From contig NZ_AQWP01000001.1 of NCBI RefSeq assembly GCF_000375585.1, positions 620,001 through 684,000 on the forward strand: 64,000 nt of DNA, given 5' to 3'. Both the position numbers and the translations under genes were made by a program. The notes below the pieces were generated by a model, which worked only from the letters and a program-made list of their open reading frames with translations, made no database searches and was not told the DNA's origin. Source of the DNA: Sinorhizobium meliloti 4H41 (GTDB lineage Bacteria > Pseudomonadota > Alphaproteobacteria > Rhizobiales > Rhizobiaceae). Position 1 is the stretch's first letter. Each line of letters begins with the position of its first letter. Shown here piece by piece: positions 34,681 through 45,874 of the stretch.

Positions 34681-35634
34681 TCATGCGGCTGGACGAGGCG
34701 CAGCTTTCGCCGCGCCCCGTCCGGCCGCGGCAGCGTCCCGTGAGATCTCCCGGGCGCAGGCCGATATGGCGTCTGCAAGCGCGTCCATGTCGCGCGACCG
34801 CGGGTTGCTGCGCCGCCAGATGAGCCCGATCTCACGAGAGGGCTCCGGGGCGGCGAAGGGCACGATCCGGATCGCGTTGCGTGCGGCTTCGCTCGGTATC
34901 GCGATCTCGGGGATGAGTGTCATTCCCATGCCGTTTGCCACCATCTGCAAAAGCGTTGCCATCGACGTGGCGCCGAAACTCAGGAGCTGCCGTTTGCCGG
35001 CCGTATTGCAGACGGCCAGCGCCTGATCACGCAGGCAATGGCCTTCTTCGAGCAACAGCAGCTGCGATATATCCACCTGCTCTTCCGTCATCGGCGACAT
35101 GAGCACATGCCGGTCGTTCTCCGCCACGGCCATATAGAAGCGGTCGGAAAACAGCGGCCGGGTGACGATGCCGTCGGCGTCGACCGGCAGCGCCGCCACG
35201 ACCGCATCCAGCCGGCCGTCGCCGAGATCGGCGATGAGCCGGTCGGTAAGCGACTCCTTGAGCTCTATTTCGATCGCCGGATACCGTTCGCGCAGGTAGG
35301 GAATGAGCCTCGGTACGAGATAGGGCGCGAGCGTCGGGATAACCCCGAGGCGGACCCGCCCCTCGAGAGTGCCCGTGTTTGTCCGGGCGCTCTCCTCCAA
35401 TCTGCCGACATCCGCGAGGATGGAGCGCACCTGCGCCAGCACTTCCTCGCCCTTGACGGTCAGGAAAACGCCGGCGCGGCTCCGCTCCACCAGCTTCACG
35501 CCCAGATGTTCTTCCATCTCCATGATCTGCGCAGAGAGCGCCGGCTGGCTGACATGGGTGAGTTCGGCCGCCTTGCCGAAGTGGCGAGTGGCCGCGAGGG
35601 CATCGAAGTAACGCATCTGCCTGAGTGTCAACAT
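34681..35634 (-). CDS. oxyR: Hydrogen-peroxide-sensing LysR regulator OxyR
   Basis: This 317-residue LysR regulator has the N-terminal HTH (ALAATRHFGKAAELTHVSQPALSAQI). The redox-active cysteines Cys200 and Cys209 are spaced as in E. coli OxyR (EEGHCLRDQALAVC). On oxidation the disulfide forms and target promoters are activated. It is divergent from katA, its expected main target, with a shared 174-base regulatory region. The identity is firm because both cysteines and their flanks match. Confidence 0.95.
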   Translation of the reverse strand: MLTLRQMRYFDALAATRHFGKAAELTHVSQPALSAQIMEMEEHLGVKLVERSRAGVFLTVKGEEVLAQVRSILADVGRLEESARTNTGTLEGRVRLGVIPTLAPYLVPRLIPYLRERYPAIEIELKESLTDRLIADLGDGRLDAVVAALPVDADGIVTRPLFSDRFYMAVAENDRHVLMSPMTEEQVDISQLLLLEEGHCLRDQALAVCNTAGKRQLLSFGATSMATLLQMVANGMGMTLIPEIAIPSEAARNAIRIVPFAAPEPSREIGLIWRRSNPRSRDMDALADAISACAREISRDAAAAGRGAAKAAPRPAA

Positions 35635-35690
35635 GATAGGAAAATCTTATCGTAACCAGCAGGAAATACAATTGGAGATTATCGTCGCGG
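35635..35690. promoter_or_regulatory. Probable OxyR-binding region in the oxyR-katA spacer
   Basis: GATA at 35635-35638 and TATC at 35648-35651 form an inverted pair with a nine-base gap. A further TTATCG-like half-site lies near 35679-35684. These resemble ATAG/CTAT-type OxyR half-sites. The placement right at the oxyR start fits autoregulation together with katA activation (inference). Confidence 0.42.
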
Positions 35691-35808
35691 GATGGGAGAA
35701 ACCAGTGCCAAGGCATTCCATGCGCTGTGCCGATCGTGGCTGCTGTCGTTCAGCCGTCACGCTCCTCAGGAGCTTCGGAAGCCGCAACGTCGAGACAGGA
35801 GGGATGTG

Positions 35809-37293
35809 ATGACAGATCGTCCGACGATCACCACCACCGCCGGGGCGCCGGTGCCGGACAACCAGAATTCGCTGACGGCAGGGCCGCGTGGCGGCATCAT
35901 GCTGCAGGATTATCAGCTCATCGAGAAGCTGGCGCATCAGAACCGCGAGCGCATTCCGGAACGCGTCGTCCATGCCAAGGGCTGGGGTGCTTTCGGCACG
36001 CTGAAAATCACCGGCGACATCTCGCAATATACGAGAGCGAAGTGTCTCCAGCCCGGCGCCGAAACGCCGATGCTGGCCCGCTTCTCGACTGTCGCCGGCG
36101 AACAGGGCGCCGCCGACCACGAGCGCGACGTCCGCGGTTTCGCGCTTAAATTCTACACCGGGGAAGGCAACTGGGACCTCGTCGGCAACAATACGCCGGT
36201 CTTCTTCATTCGCGATCCCTACAAGTTCCCCGACTTCATCCACACGCAGAAGCGTCATCCGAAGACCAATCTGCGTTCCGCCACTGCCATGTGGGACTAC
36301 TGGTCCCTGTCGCCGGAAAGCCTGCATCAGGTGACGATCCTGATGTCCGACCGCGGCCTCCCGCAGACGCCGATGCATATGAACGGCTACGGCTCGCACA
36401 CCTATTCCTTCTGGAACGACGCGGGCGAACGCTACTGGGTCAAGTTCCACTTCAAGACCCAGCAGGGCCACAAGTTCTTCACGAACGAGGAAGGCGAAAC
36501 GGTCATCGGCAAGACCCGCGAGGGCTATCAGGAGGCACTGTTCTACGCGATCGAGAACGGGGCTTTCCCGCGCTGGACGGTTCAGGTGCAGATCATGCCG
36601 GAGCTCGACGTGGAGAAGACGCCCTACAACCCGTTCGACCTGACCAAGGTCTGGCCGCATGCCGACTACCCGGCGATCGAGATCGGCGTGCTGGAGCTCA
36701 ACCGCAACCCGGAAAACTATTTTGCCGAGATCGAGAACGCAGCCTTCTCGCCCTCCAATATCGTTCCCGGCATCGGCTTCTCGCCGGACAAGGTGCTGCA
36801 GGCCCGCATATTCTCCTACGCGGATGCCCACCGCTACCGCCTCGGCACGCATTACGAACACATCCCGATCAACCAGCCGCGCTGCCCGGTTCACCACTAC
36901 CATCGCGACGGTCAGATGAACACCTATGGCGGCATCCGCACCGGCAATCCGGACGCCTATTACGAGCCGAACTCCTTCAATGGACCGGCCGAACAGCCGC
37001 TGGCCAAGGAACCGCCGCTCAGAATAGACGGCGACATGTCCCGCTACGACCACCGCGTCGGCAATGACGACTACATTCAGGTGCGGGCGCTGTTCGACCT
37101 CTTCGACGAGGGGCAGAAGTCGCGCCTTTTCTCCAACATCGCGGCCGCCATGGGCGGCGTCCCGGGCGAGATCATCGAGCGGCAGCTCATTCATTTCGCC
37201 CGCGTTCACCCGGAATACGAGGCGGGCGTCCGCCAGGCGCTGAAGACCGCCCACGGCTACGAGGCGGACACGATCAGCACGGCCGCCGAGTAG
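35809..37293 (+). CDS. katA: Monofunctional haem catalase KatA
   Basis: This 494-residue small-subunit (clade 3 type) catalase disproportionates hydrogen peroxide. Distal His55 ([11 protein letters not shown]), the [12 protein letters not shown] active-site Asn region and the proximal haem ligand Tyr337 ([14 protein letters not shown]) are all present. The length is normal. ATG at 35809 follows AGGAGGG by about seven bases. It is divergent from oxyR, and a strong hairpin terminator follows. Confidence 0.96.
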   Translation: MTDRPTITTTAGAPVPDNQNSLTAGPRGGIMLQDYQLIEKLAHQNRERIPERVVHAKGWGAFGTLKITGDISQYTRAKCLQPGAETPMLARFSTVAGEQGAADHERDVRGFALKFYTGEGNWDLVGNNTPVFFIRDPYKFPDFIHTQKRHPKTNLRSATAMWDYWSLSPESLHQVTILMSDRGLPQTPMHMNGYGSHTYSFWNDAGERYWVKFHFKTQQGHKFFTNEEGETVIGKTREGYQEALFYAIENGAFPRWTVQVQIMPELDVEKTPYNPFDLTKVWPHADYPAIEIGVLELNRNPENYFAEIENAAFSPSNIVPGIGFSPDKVLQARIFSYADAHRYRLGTHYEHIPINQPRCPVHHYHRDGQMNTYGGIRTGNPDAYYEPNSFNGPAEQPLAKEPPLRIDGDMSRYDHRVGNDDYIQVRALFDLFDEGQKSRLFSNIAAAMGGVPGEIIERQLIHFARVHPEYEAGVRQALKTAHGYEADTISTAAE

Positions 37294-37316
37294 TCCGGCG
37301 CCCGTTCCGGCAAGCG

Positions 37317-37349
37317 CGAAGGCCACGCCTCAGCAAGGCGTGGCCTTCG
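37317..37349. terminator. Strong hairpin terminator between katA and a LysR gene
   Basis: CGAAGGCCACGCC (37317-37329) pairs perfectly with GGCGTGGCCTTCG (37337-37349) around a 7-base loop. It can serve both convergent genes. Confidence 0.7.
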
Positions 37350-37374
37350 TCATTGGAGGAGATATGTAAGCGGC

Positions 37375-38325
37375 TCACCAGCCCGGCAGCATATGGCTCT
37401 GTCTGAGGCGCGGATAACGGGGATAGCCCTTGAGATCGCCTTCGAGATCGTCGTTGACGGTGATCGGCGTGATGTTGTCCAGGCAGGCGGTAATGTGATT
37501 GGTGATCGCGTTCGACAGCGACGGCGAAAGGCCGGGGCGCTTCATGATGCCGATCTGCACCGGCGCCAGCGACGGGAAGCCGTCGGCCAGCGTCAGCACC
37601 TTCATGCCCGGTCGCAGTGCCGACTCCGGAAGGACGGAGACCGCCATGCCGGCGAGCACCGCCGCGGCAACGACGGTCGAGGACCAGCTCGTGAACAGGA
37701 TCTGATATTCCTTGCCGGTCGCATCGAGCGCCGCGCAGGCAGCCTGCCGCCACTGACAGTCGCGCCGGCCGACCGCAAGCGGGATTGGGGCATTCTCGGG
37801 CAGCGGATGATTGATGGAGCTGACCCAGCAGAGCGGTTCGGTTCGTACGACGTCGGAAGCCCGCGCACGCGGATTGTGGGTGACGAGCGCGATGTCGAGA
37901 TCGCCCTTCGCCATTTTTTCCGCGAGGTCCACCGAAGGCTCGCAAACGATGTAGAGCTCGACGTTCGGATGCGTCTTGGCGAAGCGGACGATGATTTCGG
38001 GCATGTAGCGGTCCGCGTAGTCGTCCGGTGTGCCGATCCGCAGCGTGCCCTCGAGGCGGTTGTCGTCGAAGGAGGCGATTGCCTCATTGTTGAGGCGGAT
38101 CATCCGGCGGGCAAAATTGAGGAGCCTGTCGCCCTCGACGGTCAGCCGGTTGCCCCGGCCATCCTTCATGAAAAGCGGCTTGCCGATCCGCTCTTCCAGG
38201 CGTCGCATCTGCATCGACACGGCGGATTGAGTCTTGAAGACACGGTCGGCCGCCTTGGTGAAGCTGCCCGTGTCTGCGATTGCTACGAAGGTTTGCAGCT
38301 GGTCGATATCGAGCGGTGCGGACAT
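37375..38325 (-). CDS. LysR-family transcriptional regulator (LrhA-like)
   Basis: This 316-residue LysR regulator has an HTH at about 10-65 (LQTFVAIADTGSFTKAADRVFKTQSAVSMQMRRLEE). An effector domain follows (GTLRIGTPDDYADRYMPEIIVRFAKTHPNVELYI). The residues fit the LrhA/HexA branch. It is divergent from a DUF1127 gene with a 210-base AT-rich spacer, which is a likely target. Its start is clear, with no overlap to the next gene. Confidence 0.88.
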   Translation of the reverse strand: MSAPLDIDQLQTFVAIADTGSFTKAADRVFKTQSAVSMQMRRLEERIGKPLFMKDGRGNRLTVEGDRLLNFARRMIRLNNEAIASFDDNRLEGTLRIGTPDDYADRYMPEIIVRFAKTHPNVELYIVCEPSVDLAEKMAKGDLDIALVTHNPRARASDVVRTEPLCWVSSINHPLPENAPIPLAVGRRDCQWRQAACAALDATGKEYQILFTSWSSTVVAAAVLAGMAVSVLPESALRPGMKVLTLADGFPSLAPVQIGIMKRPGLSPSLSNAITNHITACLDNITPITVNDDLEGDLKGYPRYPRLRQSHMLPGW

Positions 38326-38535
38326 GGCCGGAATACCTATAAGATTGTTTGATGAATATCATTAAAAACATTCGTTGGACTGATCAATAAGGATTTGCGA
38401 ATGATAATCCGCAAACCACGTCAATCTTTCCGGCCAAAATAGTCGCCGGTTCGCCAAAAGTATTTCCGCCTGCCCCTGCGAAAAACCTCCCCGCAGGGGA
38501 CGGGTTTCTTCGTGCCCGCGAAAAGGAGTTCCGTC
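38326..38535. promoter_or_regulatory. AT-rich divergent region, LysR gene and DUF1127 gene
   Basis: This region is unusually AT-rich (38340-38460) for this genome. T-N11-A-like sequences such as GATGAATATCATT occur near 38351. It probably holds the operator of the divergent LysR protein. Confidence 0.4.
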
Positions 38536-38832
38536 ATGCGCACGACCCACCACGCCTCCGGTTTCGGCCTCGTTGCGAGCAGGCAGTCGCCTGCAGCCCG
38601 CACAACAGGCATCATCGGCGTGCTGACGGCCGTCTGGCGCCTTTATCGAAACCGCTGCCAGATTGCCCGCCTGCAGGATCTCGACGATCGCCAGTTGCTG
38701 GACATGGGTTTGAAACGCGAAGACCTGCACGAGGCGCTGACCTCGGCCTTCTTCGAAAACCCTGGCAGCTACCTGACGCGCGCCTCACGCAATCGGGCGA
38801 ACCTCTTCTACAGGGGAGTGCGCCACGATTGA
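38536..38832 (+). CDS. DUF1127 small regulatory-type protein
   Basis: This 98-residue protein carries the DUF1127 motif LYRNRCQIARLQDLDDRQLLDMGLKREDL. The Arg-rich YjiS-like domain is found in many alphaproteobacterial proteins linked to phosphate, carbon or RNA control. AAAGGAG lies upstream of ATG. It is divergent from the LysR gene and followed by a highly structured sequence. Confidence 0.82.
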   Translation: MRTTHHASGFGLVASRQSPAARTTGIIGVLTAVWRLYRNRCQIARLQDLDDRQLLDMGLKREDLHEALTSAFFENPGSYLTRASRNRANLFYRGVRHD

Positions 38833-38870
38833 CCCCTCATGGTGCGTCCCGCCGCCTCGGATGCGCCAGT

Positions 38871-39022
38871 GCGGCATGATCTGCGAAATCTTCGCCTCGC
38901 GCGGATCATGCCGCGAATTTCGGATCGTGCCGATGGCACGTCGTGAAAGTTCCCCGCAGGGTATGAGCCAATAGACCCTGCTGCTTGCCCGGTACATGCC
39001 AAGACGTGTACCGGGCTTTTTT
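38871..39022 (+). ncRNA. Candidate structured RNA (sRNA or stable 3' UTR) with intrinsic terminator
   Basis: Four consecutive stem-loops are visible. The arms are: GCGGCATGATC (38871-38881) with GATCATGCCGC (38904-38914); CGTGCC (38926) with GGCACG (38935); GCAGGGT (38956) with ACCCTGC (38975); and the terminator GCCCGGTACA (38987) with TGTACCGGGC (39007) followed by six T residues. The stretch encodes no credible protein. The promoter is not identified, so it may be the DUF1127 mRNA tail. Confidence 0.55.
38987..39022 (+). terminator. Rho-independent terminator
   Basis: A perfect 10-bp stem, a 10-base loop and TTTTTT form the end of the candidate RNA described above, 155 bases after the DUF1127 stop. 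Confidence 0.85.
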
Positions 39023-39162
39023 GCGCTTCCGATAAGGAGCGGCGCGGTGCTCGGACGCAGCTTTCCTCACCGATTTATCGGCATGTTTCCAGTTTGGGAA
39101 TAAATCATGGCGGAGGCCAGTCGAGCGCGTGCCCGTCCCGCGGAGAGGGGCAATCCCGGCGG

Positions 39163-39996
39163 CTAGGCCTTGCCGCCCGAGCCGCCCTTGTAGCTCTCGA
39201 ACAGGGCGTCGATGCTCTTCTGATATTCCTTTTGCATTTCCAGCCCGCTGTCGAAGAGGCTGTTCATCGCCTGCGAAAACTGGGCGAAGGCCGGGTTATC
39301 GGCCGGCGCTTTCTGCGCCGTGTCGGCGCCCCGCATCATCTCCGCATAGGCCTTGAAGAACGGATTGTCGGCGAAAAGGTCGGCTGCTTTCGGCTTTTCC
39401 CCGGCCTTGCCCGTTTCTCCCGCCTTGCCCATGCCGAAGAAGCCCTGCATCGCCTGGGTGAAAGGATTGTCGAAGGGGTTGGACTGCGGTTCGGGCTTTT
39501 TGGCGAGGCCTGTCGCCTCCATCCATTGCTGCATCAGCGTCATCATCGGATTGTCGGCGAGCCCACCGCTCATCTGCCCCGTGGTCTGTTTGAAGAGCCC
39601 GCCCATCAGCGTGCTCGCCATCACCGGCAGCATCTGCTTGTAGATCTCCTGGCCGATCCCCGTCATCTGTGCCGCCTGCGCCGCGATCGCGCGCGACATT
39701 TCCTTCGAGCCGAAAAGCTGGCCGAGAATGCCGTTGCCATCTGCGACACCCTGGGGTGTGAACGCCTGGCTCATGTCTTCGAAATACCGGGCGTAATTGC
39801 CGGTCGAGAGCGCCGTCAGCAGCGCGCCGAAGTCGTAGGGGTTCGTCGTATTGTACTTGAAGCCGGTGGAAAATGCGGGCATCAGCGCTGCCGTGGCTTT
39901 CGCCATTTGCTCCTGCGCGAGCCCGAATTGTTTAGCCATCAGTTCGATGGCGTGGCCGTTCTGCGCCTGCGCGAACATGTCAAAAAGCGGTGCCAT
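39163..39996 (-). CDS. DUF937-like hypothetical protein (277 aa)
   Basis: This soluble, Met/Ala/Gln-rich protein starts MAPLFDMFAQAQNGHAIELM. Near its middle are repeated amphipathic helices (MSRAIAAQAAQMTGIGQEIYKQMLPVMASTLMGGL), a pattern of DUF937-family proteins. The middle and C-terminal parts are Phe/Met-rich (NPFDNPFTQAMQGFFGMG) and resemble phasin-like surface helices. ATG at 39996 is chosen with AAGGAAC upstream. The function is unknown. Confidence 0.72.
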   Translation of the reverse strand: MAPLFDMFAQAQNGHAIELMAKQFGLAQEQMAKATAALMPAFSTGFKYNTTNPYDFGALLTALSTGNYARYFEDMSQAFTPQGVADGNGILGQLFGSKEMSRAIAAQAAQMTGIGQEIYKQMLPVMASTLMGGLFKQTTGQMSGGLADNPMMTLMQQWMEATGLAKKPEPQSNPFDNPFTQAMQGFFGMGKAGETGKAGEKPKAADLFADNPFFKAYAEMMRGADTAQKAPADNPAFAQFSQAMNSLFDSGLEMQKEYQKSIDALFESYKGGSGGKA

Positions 39997-40136
39997 TGGC
40001 GTTCCTTCCCGGGACGAGCGACGCATGTCCTTGCACTATAACGGGAATTGGAGGGCTGGAAACCGCTTTTTCTGAAGCGCCGGACGGGGGGCGGAAGGAG
40101 CATGTCGGCTGCGCTCCGTCCGGGTAGAGGGTCCGC

Positions 40137-41510
40137 TCAGTATTGGTAGTCGGCGAAAACCGGTTCCACCGATTCGTTCCAGCGGCCGTGATAGAGCGAG
40201 AGCATGTCTTCCGCGAGCGTCGCCTTCTTCGCCAGCACTTCGTCAAGCGGTGCCAGGAACTGGCTTTCGTCGATGCCGTCGCCGTTCAGCCGGTTGCGGC
40301 GCTTGAGGCCGTTGCGTGAAATGGCGAGAACCTCGCGCGCGACATCGAAAAGCGACCTCGACCGGAATTCGGCCGCGAGCGCCTTTGCGGGCACGGCATC
40401 TCTGAGTGCCAGGACCTCTTCGTAACCCCAATCGCGGGTCAATTCCTCGGCTGCCGACAGGGCCTCGTCATCGTAGAGCAGGCCGACCCAGAACGCCGGC
40501 AGGGCGCAGATCCGCCGCCAGGGGCCGCCGTCTGCCCCGCGCATTTCGAGAAAACGCTTCAGACGGACGTCGGGAAAGAGAGTCGACAGATGATTGGTCC
40601 AGTCGCCCATAGTCGGCTGCCACTCGGCAATTTCGCCCTTCAGCGCCCCATTCATGAACTGACGGAAGGTGACATGGGTGCAGTCATGGTAATGCCCGTC
40701 GCGGACGACGAAATACATGGGGACGTCGAGCGCCCATTCCACATAGTCGCTGAAGCCGAAGTCCGGCTTGAAGGCCGTCGACAACAGGCCCGAGCGCCGG
40801 TTGTCGGTATCGCGCCAGATGTCGCCCCGCCAGGAAAGCAGCCCGTTCGGCTTGCCTTCGGTGAAGGGGGAGCTCGCAAAGAGGGCGGTGGCGAGCGGCT
40901 GCAGCTTCAGGGAGACCTGCATCTTCCGCCGCATGTCCTCTTCCGAGGAGAAGTCGAGGTTAACCTGGATCGTGCAGGTGCGATACATCATGTCGAGGCC
41001 CTTGCTGCCCACCTTGGGCATGTAGCGCGTCATGATGGCGTAGCGCGACTTCGGCATGCGCGGCGTCTCGGCGAAACTCCATTTGGGGCTGCCGCCGATG
41101 CCGAGGAAACGGATGCCGAGCGGTTCGGCGATTTCCCGAAGCACGGCAAGGTGCTGGTTGGATTCCTTGCAGGTCTGATGGAGATTCTCGAGCGGCGCGC
41201 CGGAAAGCTCGAATTGCCCGCCCGGCTCGAGCGAAATCGCTCCATTGCCCGAGGGCTCGGCAAGGCCGATGACATTCCCCTCGTCCACGATCGGCTCCCA
41301 GCCGTTCCTTTCGGCCATACCGTTCAGGAGCGCCTGGATGCTGGCCTCGCCGAAATAGGGCACCGGGCTGTTGTCCGCCTTGAAGAAGGCGAACTTCTCA
41401 TGTTCGGTGCCGATCCGGAACTTTTCCTTCGGCTTCGATCCGGATGCCAGATAGGCGGTCAGTTCAGCGACAGAGGTAACCGGCGTCTGGTCGGTAGTGT
41501 CTCGGGCCAT
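40137..41510 (-). CDS. gshA: Glutamate-cysteine ligase (first step of glutathione synthesis)
   Basis: This 457-residue enzyme is of the plant/alphaproteobacterial GCL class. It has FRIGTEHEKFAFFKAD, the EPGGQFELSGAP substrate motif, and RTCTIQVNLDFSSEEDMRRK and LEMRGADGGPWRR active-site segments. It forms gamma-glutamylcysteine from Glu and Cys with ATP. ATG at 41510 is preferred to an upstream in-frame start. It is downstream of rsmE on the same strand, 135 bases apart. Rhizobia need glutathione for nodulation and stress survival. Confidence 0.93.
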   Translation of the reverse strand: MARDTTDQTPVTSVAELTAYLASGSKPKEKFRIGTEHEKFAFFKADNSPVPYFGEASIQALLNGMAERNGWEPIVDEGNVIGLAEPSGNGAISLEPGGQFELSGAPLENLHQTCKESNQHLAVLREIAEPLGIRFLGIGGSPKWSFAETPRMPKSRYAIMTRYMPKVGSKGLDMMYRTCTIQVNLDFSSEEDMRRKMQVSLKLQPLATALFASSPFTEGKPNGLLSWRGDIWRDTDNRRSGLLSTAFKPDFGFSDYVEWALDVPMYFVVRDGHYHDCTHVTFRQFMNGALKGEIAEWQPTMGDWTNHLSTLFPDVRLKRFLEMRGADGGPWRRICALPAFWVGLLYDDEALSAAEELTRDWGYEEVLALRDAVPAKALAAEFRSRSLFDVAREVLAISRNGLKRRNRLNGDGIDESQFLAPLDEVLAKKATLAEDMLSLYHGRWNESVEPVFADYQY

Positions 41511-41645
41511 ATTCGTCTTCTTTGCCTGGGCGGCTCCTGCGGGGTCAGCAGGATCGGATGGAGTGCTTGAACCGTAATCAAGTGCGGCGCAAGTCAATTT
41601 CTTTCAAGATGCCCTCAAAAAAACTAGGAGCAAGCGGATGGAGCA

Positions 41646-43905
<2,260 letters not shown>

Positions 43906-44086
43906 TGGCTGTTCTCCAACTGTAATATTCGCCAGTAGCGGCACAAACGGGCGTATTCAAGAGGAATTGACGAGGGGGCGGGGGGCTTCGGCCGGGGCGT
44001 TACCCGAGCCGGCATGTCGCAGCCTGCGGCGAGCTTGCGTGTTCGACCAGTCGTCGGGGCGGATGCCGTGGGCTTCCGCCTCGCCG

Positions 44087-44593
44087 TCAGTTGCTGGAGG
44101 CTTTCGGCCGCTGCTCCGGGTCTGGGTCGAGGCGTTTGCCGAAATCGAGGATAAGCTCTTTCAGCGAAGGCTCTGCAACGCGCTTTGCCGCCTCACGATA
44201 GTCGACCCATTCCAGCCGCCTGCTACCTTTCTCCGGGAAGTTCTTGCAGAAGTCCTCGACTTCGAGCGCATGCACCTGCACCTTGCAGGAGATCTCCAGG
44301 CCGTGGTCCATCCGCTTCTGATAGACGTAGGCGCCGATGGCGGCCCTCTGCACCTTGCCCTTCACCCCGGCTTCCTCGTAGGCCTCGCGCTCCGCGACCT
44401 CGTGTGCCTGCTTGCCCTGCATCGGCCACCCCTTGGGGATGACCCACCGGCCTGTGTCGCGGCTGGTGATCACCAGGATTTCCAGCGCATTCGTCTTCTT
44501 GGCAAGGCGATAGCACAGCGCCGCATACTGCATTCGCGCCGGGCGACGCAGCATAAGTTGCACATCAGAAGCGAGCCGGTGCAGAAAGTTCAA
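44087..44593 (-). CDS. Nudix hydrolase
   Basis: This 168-residue protein has the Nudix box GKQAHEVAEREAYEEAGVKG (GX5EX7REUXEEXGU). The preceding WVIPKGWP motif and C-terminal EWVDYREAAKRV are typical of diphosphoinositol/nucleoside polyphosphate hydrolase-like members. TTG at 44593 with GGGGAA upstream appears to be the start. It stands alone, and the substrate is unknown. Confidence 0.87.
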   Translation of the reverse strand: MNFLHRLASDVQLMLRRPARMQYAALCYRLAKKTNALEILVITSRDTGRWVIPKGWPMQGKQAHEVAEREAYEEAGVKGKVQRAAIGAYVYQKRMDHGLEISCKVQVHALEVEDFCKNFPEKGSRRLEWVDYREAAKRVAEPSLKELILDFGKRLDPDPEQRPKASSN

Positions 44594-44868
44594 AATTCCC
44601 CATACTCCTCAACGAATCAGTGGTTGCCGCGCGCAACCCGAGTATGAACCGTCGCATGCCGCTGTAAATGCGTTCGTCAAACGCGCCGCATTCATTCGGA
44701 TTCACGCTCTTCCTTTTCGGGACTATACATCACCCAACTAACGCAAAGCGCGGAGTCGCGGTTCCGACAGAACCACTGTCCCATACGACCATATGTAGGA
44801 AATCGGCTGGAATTTTACCAAGGGGCACTCGCCACCCGTACTTTTGCGCTTGTCGGGCCCGCGACCGG
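44594..44868. other. Intergenic region with no recognised gene
   Basis: This stretch lies between the Nudix gene and the 3' end of the FCD regulator gene. No conserved ORF or hairpin terminator is evident. Confidence 0.35.
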
Positions 44869-45660
44869 TCAGGAACCCGCGCGATCACGCTGCTGCAGGC
44901 GCAGACGGGCAATGCGCACCCACTCTCCGCTGCGCTCGGCCTCGCGCGCCGCCGTGGCGACGAAATCGATGTGCCTCTGCGCGGCAGCCTTGGCGGTTTG
45001 CGGATCGCCGACCATGATCGCCGCATAGATCGCCTCGTGCTGCGCGAGAAGCTGGTCGCGCGCGCCGGGCGCGTCGAAGACGGAATTGCGGTGGAAGAAG
45101 ATGCCTTGGGTCAGCAGCCTGTAACAGGCCCTGAGGGTGTGAAGCAGGATGATGTTATGAGCGCTTTCGCCGATAGCATTGTGCAGTTCGATATCGGCTT
45201 CGAGTTCTTCGGCGAAGTTGCCGCTCTCGTGTGCGGCGCGCATGCGCTTGATGACGCGGGTAAGAATGTCGCGGTCGAAGTCGGTTGCCCGGGTCGCCGC
45301 CAGTTCCGCCGTCAAGCCTTCGAGTTCGCGCCGGTATTCGAGATAGTCCTGGGTCGCCTTGTGGTGGCGTCCGATGAGCTCGATCAGGGGCTTGGAAAAG
45401 ATCTGACCGACCACATCGGCGACGAACGTGCCGCCGCCATGCCGGCTGTCGACGAGACCGCGCGCCTCCAACTCCTTGAGCGCCTCACGCAGGATCGGCC
45501 GCGACACGTCGAAGCGCCTGGAGAGTTCTCGCTCGCCCGGCAGGCGATCGCCGTCGCGTAACACCCCCTCGAGGATCAGAAGCTCGATCTGCTGCACCAC
45601 CTCGTCGGCCGTCCGGCTATGGCTGATACGGGCATAAAGGTCGTCCTGGTCTTCGGTCAC
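44869..45660 (-). CDS. FadR-type GntR regulator (FCD domain), probable glycolate-pathway regulator
   Basis: This regulator of about 263 residues has a GntR winged helix (VVQQIELLILEGVLRDGDRLPGERELSRRFDVSRPILREALKEL). An FCD ligand domain follows with metal-ligand residues typical of the family (ELHNAIGESAHN, EHEAIYAAI, HID). GTG at 45660 is preferred because GGGAG lies eight bases upstream. An AGTGG-N13-CCACT inverted repeat lies upstream of its start and an identical pattern precedes glcD, so a role like GlcC is proposed. Confidence 0.82.
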   Translation of the reverse strand: MTEDQDDLYARISHSRTADEVVQQIELLILEGVLRDGDRLPGERELSRRFDVSRPILREALKELEARGLVDSRHGGGTFVADVVGQIFSKPLIELIGRHHKATQDYLEYRRELEGLTAELAATRATDFDRDILTRVIKRMRAAHESGNFAEELEADIELHNAIGESAHNIILLHTLRACYRLLTQGIFFHRNSVFDAPGARDQLLAQHEAIYAAIMVGDPQTAKAAAQRHIDFVATAAREAERSGEWVRIARLRLQQRDRAGS

Positions 45661-45745
45661 GGCCACGTCTCCCGGAGCGCCAAGGGGATTGTGCACAGGT
45701 GTCGCCGGCCTCCGCTTCCATTCGGCAATCTAACAGGACCCATCA

Positions 45746-45768
45746 AGTGGTCAAATTGATTGTCCACT
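45746..45768. promoter_or_regulatory. Inverted-repeat operator AGTGG-N13-CCACT upstream of the FCD regulator
   Basis: AGTGG (45746-45750) and CCACT (45764-45768) flank 13 bases. It is in the divergent spacer between the regulator and DUF3422 and identical in architecture to the site at 48196-48218. Confidence 0.55.
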
Positions 45769-45874
45769 CTGCCGGCGTTGACAAAGATCGAACTGCGTCA
45801 AAGCGCCCTGTTCTTTTTACCTTATCCGTTGATAAGAAGGTGGTGATGAACGCGTGAGGGGGAAGAAGCGCTTC

